A DNA stretch of 64,000 nucleotides from Piper betle. Lineage: Eukaryota > Streptophyta > Magnoliopsida > Piperales > Piperaceae. Made by a program: the position numbers and the translations under genes. Where the stretch lies: NCBI GenBank assembly GCA_033002965.1, contig JAURVB010002121.1, positions 60,494 through 124,493 on the forward strand, given 5' to 3'. Numbering within the stretch: the first letter of the stretch is position 1; each line of letters begins with the position of its first letter. Positions 25,950-38,866 of the stretch are shown piece after piece. Under the pieces are notes generated by a model. The model did not search any database. It was given only the letters and a program-made list of their open reading frames with translations, and was not told where the DNA came from.

Positions 25950-27107
25950 GTATATATATATATAAATATATAAAAGATCATTCAATTTTTTTATTTCAGA
26001 ACATATTGTCTTATTTATATTATCATTATTATCTAAGCCCCACACCAAAAAGTGGTACCTTACAAAGAGCCACCTTTTTTTTTCAAAGAGCCCACATTTG
26101 ATGTCCATGGGAACAGAAAAAAACTTTCACAACGGCATATAATGAACTCGGCCCCAGTAAGCCTTAAGTAGTACATCCCGAAGTGAAAAACTTAAACATT
26201 TCTGCTCAAGAAAAATCTCATCTCCGGATTAGGATAGTAATAATAAATTAATGGTAGAAGAAGATGAAAAATGGGATTGGGAAAAGCAGTAGTGATGGAA
26301 CTCGCTACCATGCACTGCTAAGTGGTTGACAAATTTTTCTTTCCAAGCCAATGATTGGACATGAAGATACTGTAACATTAAAGTGCAGAATCAAAGCCTC
26401 ATAATGCGCAGGACACAAGATTACTAATGATCAAATTCAAACTCCACATACAAAAAGAACTAAAGAAACAAGATTCATAGCGTAAGATTGACCAGACCGT
26501 GAACCCTCGTCCCCTCCTCTTGGAGGTATTCATCTTCCTGACCATGAAGAATGCTGGAACTGCTCAGTAAAGAACGGCGAAAAGAAAGAAACAATTACAG
26601 TAAATCTAATAGGAGAGGAAGAAGACAACGTCGAAGACATGACGAAACAACACTACAAAAAACAGACCTATAGCATGTGGGATCGAATATTTCAGCATGC
26701 CCCTTGTCAATAGGATCCATTCAAGTTTAAGAAGAAACAATATAGCAGCCATGTTGAGCAACCTGCATGAAGAGGCTAAGCTTTAATTAACTCCAGCAAA
26801 CAAAGCCATTTGATAGGTATATGTTCATCAGTATAACAAATGTAAGATTACAAACATTAAGTTACAAGGAGCTTGTAGGAGAAAAATGAAGAGCATATAA
26901 AATGCAAAACTATACATTGAAGGTCTCCACAAAAGAATTTGTTGCCGTAAATAACGCTTTTATCCTTGTGTCTGAAACCCGTATAACTTATTTGTCTGTT
27001 GTATAATCCCTCGACAAAGCTAATCTTTCACTTCAAGGGAGAAAAATTATGACAGAAGTCTGAGAATCCCTCGACGTTGCACACAGTGTATGCACTAAAG
27101 TCTCATT
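25950..27107. other. Intergenic; probably holds the TBL 3' UTR
   Basis: No coding frame with a recognisable domain. The part nearest 27107 is downstream of the TBL stop codon and likely includes its 3' UTR and poly-A site on the minus strand. Confidence 0.4.
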
Positions 27108-29762
27108 CTAATGGAGTTTAATCAGCATTTCCGCATAGAGAAGCTCGTTCCAAGAGTCTGGAACACCAGGCAAGCACCAATGACTGCAGTCTTGATACCT
27201 CAAGGGAGATGTTCGTTCTTCAACAGTTAAGTTCCTCTTTCGATAAACTGATGGGTGGGCATCCTTTCTGTAATCTGTCATCCTAGTAATGTTCAGGTAA
27301 GAAACAGAGGTCTTCATTTCCTTGAGTACTGTTTCTAAAACCTTCATTTTTGGTGGATACTTAGCTAAATATGCCTCATTTGTGATAGGTTGTGTTTCTC
27401 TGTCGCACGATCCACCAGAATTCCATCTCCCTCCACTACAAAAATATATATTTTGTTTAAATTGAAAATTCAATATTAGTAATTCGCAAAAACTCTGCTC
27501 CCATGTCAACACATGCATGAGTAACACAAATAGGGTGCAAGGAAAATCGGATGTCAAGAGAGGAACTAAACTACAGCCTTTTAAAACAAGCAAACCAACA
27601 TAGCCTATCAGGAGAACAAGGTGACCATAACCACAAGCATTCAACCTTTCCTTGTATATTGAGGAGGGAGGGAGGGAGGGAGGGAGGGGGAGGGTGTGCG
27701 GGGGCAGGAGCGGTTGTTTAATATTAGATAACTAATTGTGACATTGTCACAGAATTAAATTTTAGTCACTAATCTCTCAATTGGGAGGTCAAGTAGTAGA
27801 TCAAAATTGGAAGAAAATACCTATTTGTGGATAAAAGTAGAAACAATGAAAGGTCTTCCAACTGAAATAACAAACTGAACCTAATGATCTTTAGTACCTA
27901 GACTTTCCATACAGAAATTTCGGTATCCTACTAACTTACTTGAAATGAGAAGAAGAATAGCCTCTGAAGAAAACAAGAGTCTTGTGAGGGTCAACATTTG
28001 AGTCGACCCACTTCGCCCATGTAGCTAAGGCTTTATGAAATGCTTCGACCACATTAAGCTGGCCATAAACATGACTACCTTCTTGATAATAATCTTTCCT
28101 ACATCAAATTGGCAATTGATCAGTTCCTCAAAGAATGGCAACTTCACGACAGTAGTATCCTCGTCATCAAGAAAGTAAATTTAGCATATACCCCAAAGAC
28201 GTCTTCTCGTGGGTCCACCAATGCCCAGTGTTGAAAACAATGATATCTCCTTTCTTATATCGATCAGACTTCTTCTCAATCAAGTCTAGTCTAAGCGTTT
28301 CCTTTGTCGTCCCATTTGGCTCCGGAGACTCCCATTCCTGGACTAAGAATGGCGACCGGAAGAACTCCACGGAACAGTTGTAATCCTACATTGGCCACTA
28401 TGGACATCAGGTCTCTAATAAAAACGAAGTAGAACACCATGAAACGATAAGATCACATAATCAGAATTTTTCATTACGCACGAGCAAGCGCAAGATACTA
28501 TTAGATTCTACTGAAGCAAAAGATAAATATTTGTATCAATCCTACCTTAAATACGAAAGAATACGATCCCTCTGTACGAAACTCACGCCTTCCTGATGCC
28601 TCAAAAACCTTGTTTTTGTCTTTCACCGAATTCCTCAATGTACAGACCAGACTCTCCCACATGTTCCTGTTAAGGGAATCCCCCACAAAAACCAGCCGCC
28701 TCCCTCTAAGTCTCTCCAACATATCCGTCCCATTCAATCTACATAAATATAGACATATAAGAGCCATTCCACTACATGCATGCACAGTCTAATGGTCATA
28801 TAAACACAAACACAAGAATGATTAAAATGCAGAAAACAATAACTTTTATTCTCAGTAATAGCAAAATGCTTACCTTGGTATATTGCAGCCTTTAGGTTGC
28901 CACCGTAGCTTCTGGAAGTCCTGATCAGGCCGGCCATTGAGGAAACAATCAAAAGACTCATCAATGTGTGGGCAAGACCCTTCTTTGTAAAGAGGGTAGG
29001 ATTCGTCTTTCACCCACTTCCCATCAAAAAGATCACAATTTTTCATCGAGTCCAGCGAGTACTGACGAGCAGGCTGGTCAGCAACCTTCTTCGCCGTCGG
29101 GTTCGATGCATTGGTACCATTTGTCGGCTTCAAATCCACCGTCTTACTCTTATTCCGATGATCCCCGGCAACGGAACTGGGCTGCTTATCCAAAGACTTT
29201 GTTTGGTTCTTCGGATTCTGGACAAAGGTTTGATTTTTGAGCTAGCAGGCGCCTTCTGATCTGAACTCTCCATCTTCGTCGCATTCTTCGCCGGAGCCGT
29301 CTTGCTCTCCGACGGCGCACGTTTCTGCTTCGTGCCGTTCCGAGAAGCCTCCAAAGCACCGATCGTGGCGTTCACCCTCGCCAACGACGCCGTGAAGTTC
29401 GTCGCTCTGCTCCCGCTCAGAAGCCCCTTCTCGGCCGCCCCATTCGGCCGAGTAGCGTTTGCAGTAACCGACGGATGCGAGGCGGGGAAGATGGAGGAGA
29501 TGAGATTGGAGAACTGCGACCGAACACTCGAAGAAGAAGAAGTGGAGAAAAAGCGATCGAACCACGGGGAGGAGGTAGCGACGGAGGGATTGAAGGCGAG
29601 GAAAGCAGTAGCAGCAACAAAGGCGAAGAGGAAGCCGTACGCAAAGATCTTGACTCGCCGCCCTCTACCAACTCCTCCGAACACAGACTGCAAATCCGTC
29701 ATCCCACCACCACCACCGCCAACACTGCCGACGATATGGTACTTGTGCGGACCATCCGCCAT
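27108..29762 (-). CDS. Trichome birefringence-like (TBL/DUF231) polysaccharide O-acetyltransferase
   Basis: Five exons on the minus strand: 29762-28874, 28738-28546, 28385-28192, 28098-27940, 27435-27108, all with GT-AG sites and about 587 residues. The protein is a Golgi type II membrane protein: a short N-terminal tail, a membrane anchor ([19 protein letters not shown]), a Ser/Thr/Ala-rich stem, then the TBL domain beginning at [17 protein letters not shown]. The esterase-type GDS motif (FVGDSLNRN) and the distal DxxH motif ([16 protein letters not shown]) are both present. Members O-acetylate wall polysaccharides such as xylan, mannan or pectin; the substrate here cannot be inferred. Start ATG is 29762 (MADGPHKYH); the upstream in-frame GTG is not used. 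One base is missing in the T5 run at 29234-29238 (A5 in the sense strand), putting the stem out of frame with the TBL domain. Confidence 0.9.
27661..27712. repeat. GGGA-repeat, G-quadruplex-capable tract in TBL intron 4
   Basis: Repeated GGGAGGGAGGG followed by GGGGGAGGG on the + strand, inside the intron (non-template relative to nothing else). It could fold as a G-quadruplex on the DNA template strand. Confidence 0.7.
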
Positions 29763-32700
29763 GCCCACAAATCAAGCAGAAAAAGCAACCACCTTTCAAT
29801 CCGATACGGCAACAAGAAGGAAATCAAATTTGACGAAGAAGAAGAAGAGGATCGAAGAAAAAGAACCAGTCATGGCGTCGGTGGAGAAGAGAGTGATGAC
29901 AGGTTGAGAGGGGGAAGGGCAGAATCGTCCATGGGAGACAGCAGCGAGTCAAATCTGAGGAGCCTACACGACCCGCTTCCGGCCTTCGACGACGTATACA
30001 TGCGGTTGACTAGTGTATTTCTATAGACAAGTAAAAGTTGTTAAAACTTTGAATCTGATTTATTACGTTAATAAAATAGATTAGTATTTCACTCATAAGC
30101 AATCTAGAATTAGCAAGATTTCACTATCTATATGTTATAAATCTAATGTGAATATTTTTTATGTTTTGTTTTTTAGGTTCCTATCTTGGTAAATATTAAG
30201 GGACTTGTAATATTCTTTTAATTGAATTTTCAATTATACAAAATTATATAAATATGATTTACACTTAAAAAATTAATCTCACTAATTTATTAACACAGAT
30301 TCACAACTCAAATTTACTAACCCTCTTAATTAGTACATATATATATATATATATTAATCAAATACTTGAAAGTGGTGTATTTGTATAAGAAATAAGAATG
30401 TCGTCCATTGTATATTTCGCGTTTCTCCATTGTCCCAACTTATGTTTAGTTTTGTGTCATGTCATTACATAAACAGTGATGTTCGTGAGAATAAGCGAGA
30501 CAGCTAATCAGCGTGATGGGATTGGTGAAGACTACAACTGCCAGCACCGTTCCCAATCCCGAGTAGCCACTCTTGTGATATATTTAGCTTTAAATCTGAA
30601 CTAAAAAAGTATATGAATGTAAATGAAGTCGTGAACCAAGTGCGATGCATTGCGGGGAGCAACGAAACTTGATGATTAGGGATGTAATTAGAACTTATGA
30701 TTAAAGAGTCAATACACTTTTTAGAGCATCCGTAATCAAAAGGTTTCAAGGAGACCTGGGTCGACCTCGGTCACCTCAACCAAAAAATTCGCACGCACTT
30801 GCCAAACCAACGTATCTGCATTATTATAATGTTAAATTATTTTTTAACTAATTAATTGCAGAATCAGAGTTTTTTTCTATTAAATACAAAGGGAGAAGAT
30901 GATTAAAATCATACAATAATGGCCGGTAAGTGGTACGGATGCCCGGCCATGGACGTAGTTTTTGACAGTGTTTTGTTATCTTAGGTGGAAGATAATTAAA
31001 AAGAGGACTCGGAGGGTTTTGTTCCGGCATGGATCTGGGAGGACACCGACGTACGTACGACGCGCACAATTTAATGCCACAGGCACAGGGCAACGATGAT
31101 GCACGACGAAAAATGGAACCCAGCCCACCATGTCATGTTCGTCCAATCAAGGCCTCCCCAATAAGATTAAGAATTCAAAGATAATGTATAGTTTAGTTGG
31201 GCTGGGCGTTTCTCTTATCAGTCAGTTTATCTAAATTAGCTGGCTAATCCACCTTTTTATCAATAAAGAATCCTTGCGGTCTCGGGTTTGCCAGCTTTTT
31301 TCTTTGTTACATTAATTAGAGTTGGCTTAATAAGTTAGAGAAGGCAAGGACTACCAAACTTAAATACTTACTTTGTGATAAGTAGGGTTTATGGGTATAA
31401 TTTTCTATTATCTGTCACTTAGTTGAACTAGTTTATTTGTTTAAACTAGTCACTTATTCCGTGCAACAACTTTCTACTTTGAATGCATATTATTCTTGTA
31501 TTAATATATATTCAAATTTTAGGAAAATTTTTAGCTACGTCGCATTTTTTTCACAAGTTGCATTACTTTTTAATTGATCTAGGTAGAATCTATCTATATT
31601 CCACTAATCATTCCCCCACACAAAAAAACTTCATTTATCAGTATAGATGATATAAAAAAATGAACCTTACAGTTCGACCATCAATATCATTGTGTGCATT
31701 TTTTTTGGTTAAAAAAACTTGTGACGGACTTGGCGAGATAATGACATTCTGGGGGCTTACCGCTTACCCTTTGGATGGGCGGATAGCGTGTCATTGTTAG
31801 TATACAGCACCATCAAATATCTTTATTTTTCGAAATATCCGCTGCAAGAAAAATGGAAATAAGGGTAATGGTCAATGACCCGATTGTTCCACATAAATCC
31901 TTGATTAAAATGTGTTCCTGAAACATCAACAGTTAGCACTCTGAAAGGTACAAGTACAGTCGGAAACAAGCAGCCGGTTTAAAAGATGTGTTATAAGATA
32001 AAATAAAAAAGAGTAACAAAATCAGATGAAAAGGCGTTTTATCATGTTAGTAATGTATGAAAACTGCATGGAACAGGGGGGAGACAGATTAAAAACATTC
32101 TATCTATCCTTCCCGGAGGGGAGACTGATAGCCACCAATGACCATTAGCTTTTTTACAAAAGAAAACATTAACACACCGAATTTAGTTCATAAATTAAAG
32201 GATAGGGTGCTTCTCACTTACTCTCATTAACTACTCTATGTGGGGAAGAAACAATGCATAACAAGATTGTGCAGTCTGCAAGATTCCCAGGTCACTCAAA
32301 TGAATCAAACACGGGAAGTTGACAAGATTTTTAACTGCTAATCTTTTTCACCGCAGGAAACTGCTGAAGAAACCGATAATAAAATTCAACATTTAGTTCA
32401 AATACTCAAATAACAGCTATAAAGCTCGCGCAGCAGATAAGGTATATTTTGCAGTAAATATGGTCGAGGGTAAAACACAATTTGTCTGCAGAACGATATT
32501 CCTAGTGCGCATCCTCCCACAGATGATCGAAACAACAAATACAAAACAAATACTTAAAAATGAAAACAACTGCGTTTTTTACTTTAAAACAAATTCGAAA
32601 TAGAAAACAGAAACAGCCTACTCCAAGCATCAAGCAGAAACTACCTACTCAGCAAGAACATTATAAACTAGAAGAACACTGAAAAGGAAATTACCAATGA

Positions 32701-32863
32701 CCTGTTTTACCACAATTATTGCATGATTACAGAACGTGACAGCAAAAGATGACATGCTTTATTGGTAGCATACGTTCTTTATTACAAACCAAAGCAAACG
32801 AGATATCGCCCTGCAATAGCAGGTTGAATTAAGCATATCTGCTCAATAGAAATTACCAAGGAA
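29763..32863. other. Intergenic between TBL and FTHFS genes
   Basis: About 200 bp upstream of the TBL start are GC-richer and should be its 5' UTR and core promoter. The rest is AT-rich with no recognisable gene, apart from the FTHFS 3' UTR ending near 32863. Confidence 0.45.
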
Positions 32864-35800
32864 CTAGGAAAGACCAAGAACTCTTCCTGTGGTGAGATCA
32901 ACATCTATCTCATAGAAGCAAGGTCTAGTTGGAAGACCAGGCATTGTACTCATTGATCCGACAAGTGGATAAATGAATCCTGCTCCAATGCTTGCACGCA
33001 CGTCTCTTATTGGAAGGATGAATCCTGATGGGGCACCTTTTGCTGATGGAATATGTGAAAATGAATACTGTGTTTTGGCCATGCAGATGGGCAAATTAGA
33101 AAATCCTTGGTTGCTGTACATTTCTATCTGCTTCTCAGCCTTCATTTGTGAAACAAATCTCATCAGAAAAGGGGCTAATGCCACATAACAAAAAAAACAA
33201 ATTTCAGCTGAGGAAAATGATGAGTACCTGTTCTGAGTATTCAACACCAGCTGCACCATACGATTTTGCAATTGCCTCTATCTTCTCCTTGATACCAATA
33301 TCAAAAGGATACAAGAACTTCAAAGGACCCGTGTGAGTTTCACATGCTTTCTGAACTGCTACGCCAAGGCTGACCTGGTAAAATATGCCAAGAATTTAGG
33401 TACAAGCATCCATAATAACTTTGTCTGCATAGAAGAATGTATAAGGTCCGCAAGTACAAAGACGAAAAAACTTACTGCTCCTTTTCCACCATGCGCATGA
33501 TGAGTACACACAACCGCATCAAAAGCTCCTGCAGTCATTGCAGCATTCCGAACCATATTCAGCTCTGCTTCTGAATCTGTGGCAAACATATTCACTGCTA
33601 CCACAACATTGACCCCATATGATTTTGTATTAGCAATGTGCTTAGCCAAATTCACACAACCAGCTTCTACTAGTGCTACGTTTTCATTCAAGTATGCATG
33701 GTCAAGCGGTTTTCCAGCAACCACCTCAGGTCCACCACCGTGCATCTTCAAGGCACGAATTGTAGCCACAATCACAGCGCATTGAGGTGTTAAACCACTG
33801 TATCTGCATTTTATATTCATAAACTTTTCTGTACCAATATCTGCACCAAAACCTGCCTCAGTGACCACAAAACCGCCGGGTCCCACGAGCTTCAATGCAA
33901 TCTTATCAGCCACAATAGAAGAATTCCCATGAGCAATATTTGCAAAAGGGCCTGCATGAACAAGTACGGGGGTACCTTCAAGCGTCTGCATCAGCGTCGG
34001 ATTAATGGCATCTTTCATTAGGACTGTCAATGCCCCTCCAATGCCCAGATCATCTGCCGTTATAGGCTCACCAGACTTGCTGTTTCCAATCACCATTCTC
34101 CCAAGTCTATCCCTCATGTCAGCAAGAGAAGTTGTAAGAGCCAATACAGCCATGATCTCGCTAGCAACAGATATATCAAAGCCTGTTTCTCTCACCATTC
34201 CTTTCTCTTCAGGACCAAGTCCAATTTGGATCTTTCTTAAAAAGCGGTCATTGACATCCATAACTCTTCTCCATGTTATTGAATCCGGGTCAATATCAAG
34301 TCTAACAAATTTCTTTACCTCTTCAGGAGTCAAATCATCAGGATTAGTTTTTGTGATTCCAAGGTTTTTAAGGCGGCGGAACATGACATCAGCAAAATTA
34401 CGTTTCCCTTGTTTACTCGCAGGACATAGACGATTAAAAAGAGCCTTGTCAGACTGAGAGGATTCGTGGAAGATACGAGTGTCAATGGCTGCTGCAAGAA
34501 GGTTATTTGCAGCTGTAATTGCATGAATATCCCCGGTGAGGTGGAGATTGAATTCATCCATGGGTATGACCTGGCTATAGCCCCCACCGGCAGCTCCACC
34601 TTTGATACCAAATGTAGGACCTTGAGATGGTTGACGAAGACAAGTGACAACCTGATTATCAGGATGACATAAATTAGGATGTCAATGTAGTGCCCTAACT
34701 AGGGATCATCTAATTTCAAAAAAAAGAAGGAATAATCCATTCTTTTCCACACAAAGTTCCCATCTCAACTCATCTTTTTCCAACATATGACAGAAATAGT
34801 AGCATAGATAGTAACACACAGTGATCAGGAAAAAAAAGAAGAAGCCAAGAACACGTTTCCTTAATAGACAATAAATAAAAATGCTTAACATCAACTACAA
34901 GATTCTGAAAATTCTAAAATTGTATTTAACGAGAACAAAATGCTTAACGATAGTATTTATTCATTTTCTCAGTTTGAGAAACATGAGAAAACCTTGAACC
35001 ACAAACGGATCCCTGTTTATGAATTGACATTCATTTCACATTGACAGATGACTTAAAAAATTTTAAATTATAGGTTAAGCATAAATGCACATAACTTATA
35101 GGTTCCATCCAAAATTATATTACATACTATCCTTAAAATGCTTAGACTACTGTTGAGAATCAGCAGCCACACACAATAAAATCATGATAGCACAAAAGCA
35201 TCATGGAAGAGCTAAGCCCCAGAGGAGAAAGATGTTCCTTTACACTCCTATACAGAATTCTTCTCGTCCCCTTCGACCTCATCCCAGGCTGAGGTAGGCG
35301 ACATATAGCACTAATTTAAACTCAGGAATGTATCATCTCAATCACATTTACCATTCCAACCAGTAAATTCGTAAACACACACAAATTCAACACTTTGAAT
35401 AACTGACAACAGAAAAAGCACACCTTTTTATCGAGGAAAGCACCTAAACCTTGACAGAGCCCAACAGTAGTGGTAGACTTTCCTTCCCCGAGAGGAGTCG
35501 GAGTAATACCCCCAACCACCACATAGTACCCATCTTCCGACTCTTTAAGCTCATCAATCTTCGATAACAGCACCTAAAGCACATCAAAACATAAAAAATT
35601 TCATCACCTTTCCTGCCCGCGCTATCCTCGTCACAAAAACAATCCACACTCAGATCTACAACGCCCATAATGTTCATCAACCAAATCAACAAAAAAATGC
35701 CAAATACAAAGCGAAAGCACGATGAAAGAAAAAGCACGAGGAACTGATTACCTTGGCCTTGTATTTACCGTAAAGATCATAGTGGTCGGGAGCAAGACCG

Positions 35801-35912
35801 AGCTCCTGGGCAATCTGGGAGATATGGAAGGGCTGGACAGAGTTGGCGATGTCGATATCGGCGGGAACAGGGAGACGACCTCCAACTTCCTCAACGTCTC
35901 CGACGAGATCAT
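32864..35912 (-). CDS. Formate-tetrahydrofolate ligase (10-formyl-THF synthetase)
   Basis: Catalyses formate + THF + ATP to 10-formyl-THF, feeding one-carbon metabolism in the cytosol. Exons: 35912-35752, 35573-35424, 34651-33476, 33374-33228, 33139-32864; total about 636 residues, the normal size of the plant monofunctional enzyme. The ATP-binding loop [14 protein letters not shown] lies in exon 2. Exon 3 (392 codons) holds the bulk of the enzyme, including [15 protein letters not shown] and HAHGGKGA. The C-terminus ends GRVLGLS. Start ATG 35912 gives [14 protein letters not shown]. After VVS the frame shifts: one base is missing at the GGG run 35870-35872 (CCC in sense), after which [11 protein letters not shown] continues. 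Everything else is highly conserved and uninterrupted, so this is probably a functional gene with an assembly error. Confidence 0.95.
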
Positions 35913-36993
35913 TCTCCGGTTCCGGCGAAGATCCGACCTTCGTATTTCCGCCGGAGATAGTGGTCGGTACTCGTTCCGGCGAACGGACAGTAACCGGAGA
36001 GTCTGTCGTCTTATCCTTTCTTCGGAACTTCGGAGTCAGCCAAGATCACTGGTCAAGAGTCAAGACTCAAAGGAGTAGCAGAGGAAATTACATATTAACC
36101 CTCTCAATAATATGTATTTTATTCATTGTCATACAAAATTTGAAAAATTAATAAAAAAATAATTATCCTTTCTTTCAATGCTTTGGAGTTTGAGGGACCC
36201 TCTATTGGCCAATAATGTAATAAATTATTGATGGGTTAGTCCGATCTATATAATATATTGACCATCTGCGCCCTATTGAAAACTACGATTTTGGGCATTG
36301 TGTCACCCAGGCATGCCTTGAACTCACAACAAATGTGGCATCCCCATATTGGACATGAATTTGTTTGGACGTAATATACTGACTTTTGAAGTAGTATTTG
36401 ATCATTTTACCATTTTGCCAGTTCATTCTTGTGAAAGTAATGAGCTATTACTGCTTCTCAAAGGATCGAATTTTTCAGAAAATATATAATCCAATCTTGA
36501 GAAGTAAACGAGATATACTTAGGAAGGTTATTGTTTTGATATATTGAAACTTTATCGTATGAAATTTATCGTCTTCCAATATTGTTGTGACAAGAAAAAT
36601 ATCATCCGAAGAGGATAAGGTACAGGAAAATTATCACACACGTTACGCAGTACCATGATAAAGCCACCCAATCCATCCATGGATCTGAATCATATGATAA
36701 ACATCAGAAACTCAACCTAAAAGTGCAGAAGAAAGATATTTACAAAGGAGAGAGGGCCCCGCCCTCTTCCCTGCACAACTCCATCCCTTGCTCTTGTGCG
36801 TTCTGGATAAGCTTTCATCTTTCCCCTTCCCAAGGAGAGAGATTCTGTGCTGTCCAAAATATCTCAGAATAAACAGAGAAAACTCCACCTGAATATTCTT
36901 GATCATGGTTTTCCAAGTTTAGATTGTTGGCTGCTGTATTTGTTTCTTTCAATCTTTCGTATTGAATTGAACCCACCTGGGTCTTGGATATAG
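35913..36993. promoter_or_regulatory. Shared intergenic promoter region, FTHFS (-) and thioredoxin (+)
   Basis: About 1.08 kb separates two head-to-head start codons. The 160 bp next to the FTHFS ATG are GC-richer 5' UTR sequence; the rest is AT-rich. Both transcripts must start here. No distinctive cis-element stands out by eye. Confidence 0.5.
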
Positions 36994-38357
36994 ATGGCGG
37001 TTTTGTGCGCCAATCCTCACTTTCTATACCGAGAGTTCAATCAGAGAGACCAGATTGCAACCAACACTAGCTCCTCTGTGCCGGTTTTCAACGTTGGGTT
37101 CTCTGCAACTACCAGTGGCAGGGACGGCGGGAAGAGAGACTCCCGCCGATACTTGAATAAAGCATCGAAAGCAGAGGCGTCTTGGCCGGAAGTGTCAAGA
37201 CCCTCAAACGAAGAGATGGAGCCTATAACGGACATGGATCACTTGGATCAGATTTTGGTGCAAGCCCAAGAAAAATCCCAGCCAATTCTCATTGACTGGT
37301 TTGTTACAACATCAATCGTTAAAATCCATCTTATGAGACTTGATTATCAATTTCTGAATTTGGGTTTCGCCCAACTATTTTTTGATTTATCTTCTCTGCT
37401 ACACTGGCTGGTAATATACTCGTAGTTATATTAGACTTTGGATTTCTTTGGTAAACTAGGATGGCCAACTGGTGTCGGAAGTGCATATATCTGAAGCCCA
37501 AGTTGGAGAAGCTTGCTGCCGAGTATCGCAACATGTAAGGCTCTCTATCCTAACGCTCATAGCCAAATATTTTACAATCTACGCTGTAAACTCTTTGATA
37601 ATAAATAACCTTCAAAATGAAAATTTGATTATATATAGCGATCCGGGAGAAAATTCCATGCAAGGTAGTAGAATCTTGCATCGAGAACCAAGTAAAACTG
37701 GTAATTAGATGCTCATCTGATCACAAAGAGAACTAAGAACATTTTAATGTCTAGCTGGCATATAACTAATTTTTTTCTTGTTACACATCTATGCTGAAAA
37801 TGAAGTAGGTAACGGTTTGAAAGGACTATTAGCAGTTTAATAGGTCGGACTTAAGTTAACCCTTTATAAACACCAGTCTGCACTCTTAATAAGCACGAGT
37901 CAGAAATTGCATTTCCTTTTTCAGAACAATTGATCTAGGTAAACATGTTATGTTTCTTTCGTAGAATGAAATTCTATTACGTGGACGTGAACAGCGTGCC
38001 CCAAGCTCTAGTTAAGCGAGGAAACATCTCGGTATGTACCTAGCCCAAGAACTTTCTTATTGCAAGTTTACTATCCGGAAAGGTTCTAACATCAAACATT
38101 TTTCTCCCATTTGCTGTCATGGACATGTGTTTCAGAAAATGCCCACCATTCAGGCAAGTATTTTTTTCTAGGATATACGGGCGTGGGTTTTCTCCCCCCC
38201 CCCCAAATTACGAAGGACTTGGAGAAAAATGTAAACAAGTGTGTTATGTATAATACAGCTATGGAAAGATGGCGAAATGAAAGAAGAGGTAATTGGAGGT
38301 CACAAAGCTTGGCTCGTGATCGATGAAGTAAGAGACATGATTCGGAAATATATCTAG
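36994..38357 (+). CDS. WCRKC-type thioredoxin (thioredoxin-like 3), probably plastid
   Basis: Five exons: 36994-37298, 37460-37534, 37965-38031, 38136-38153, 38259-38357; 187 residues. The first about 75 residues are Ser/Thr/Arg-rich with few acids, like a chloroplast transit peptide. The active-site motif is WCRKC ([20 protein letters not shown]), the signature of plant thioredoxin-like 3 proteins, in place of the usual WCGPC. The cis-Pro loop [12 protein letters not shown] and the C-terminal [15 protein letters not shown] helix are intact, so the whole Trx fold is present. Exon 4 is only 18 bp (KMPTIQ) and its downstream intron uses a GC donor (GCAAGT at 38154). Likely function is disulfide exchange in plastids; targets are not deducible. 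Confidence 0.93.
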
Positions 38358-38866
38358 TCCAATCGTGATGCATTGCAGATTTTATACTCCTTGCACAAAA
38401 CTTTGTTCAACACAAGCTTTCTCTAAGCAAATGAAGTGACAAGGTATACATGATTTATCTACTCGGCATTGATTTATCTACTCTTATCATTCGATCCGGA
38501 AGCGATAATTTTTCACCATGCAAAAGCATTCAGAATCTATTATCATATTTGATATTATTTTCAGGTAAGCAGCAAGTTCAAGAAAATTTCAGGTCCATTG
38601 AAGGACTCATAGCAAACACCATTCAAACATGACCAAGATTAACGAAAAGTGTTTGAACTTAGCTTGTACAATTAGCATTAAGAACAACCGAACAAACACA
38701 GTTCTTTGACTGTACCATTTTCCGCTTAGTCAAAACAGAATTACTTTGATTAAGACAGGTAAATCTCTCAAATCATAAGGTCATGTTTTGAATAAAATCA
38801 CAGAACGCAGCATATCATTCTGCCGTAAAAATCTAGTTCAACATGATACATCGGGGGTTTCTTCAC
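38358..38866. other. 3' UTRs of convergent thioredoxin and AHA1 genes
   Basis: The two genes converge with 509 bp between stop codons. No other gene is seen; both poly-A sites should fall here. Confidence 0.5.
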
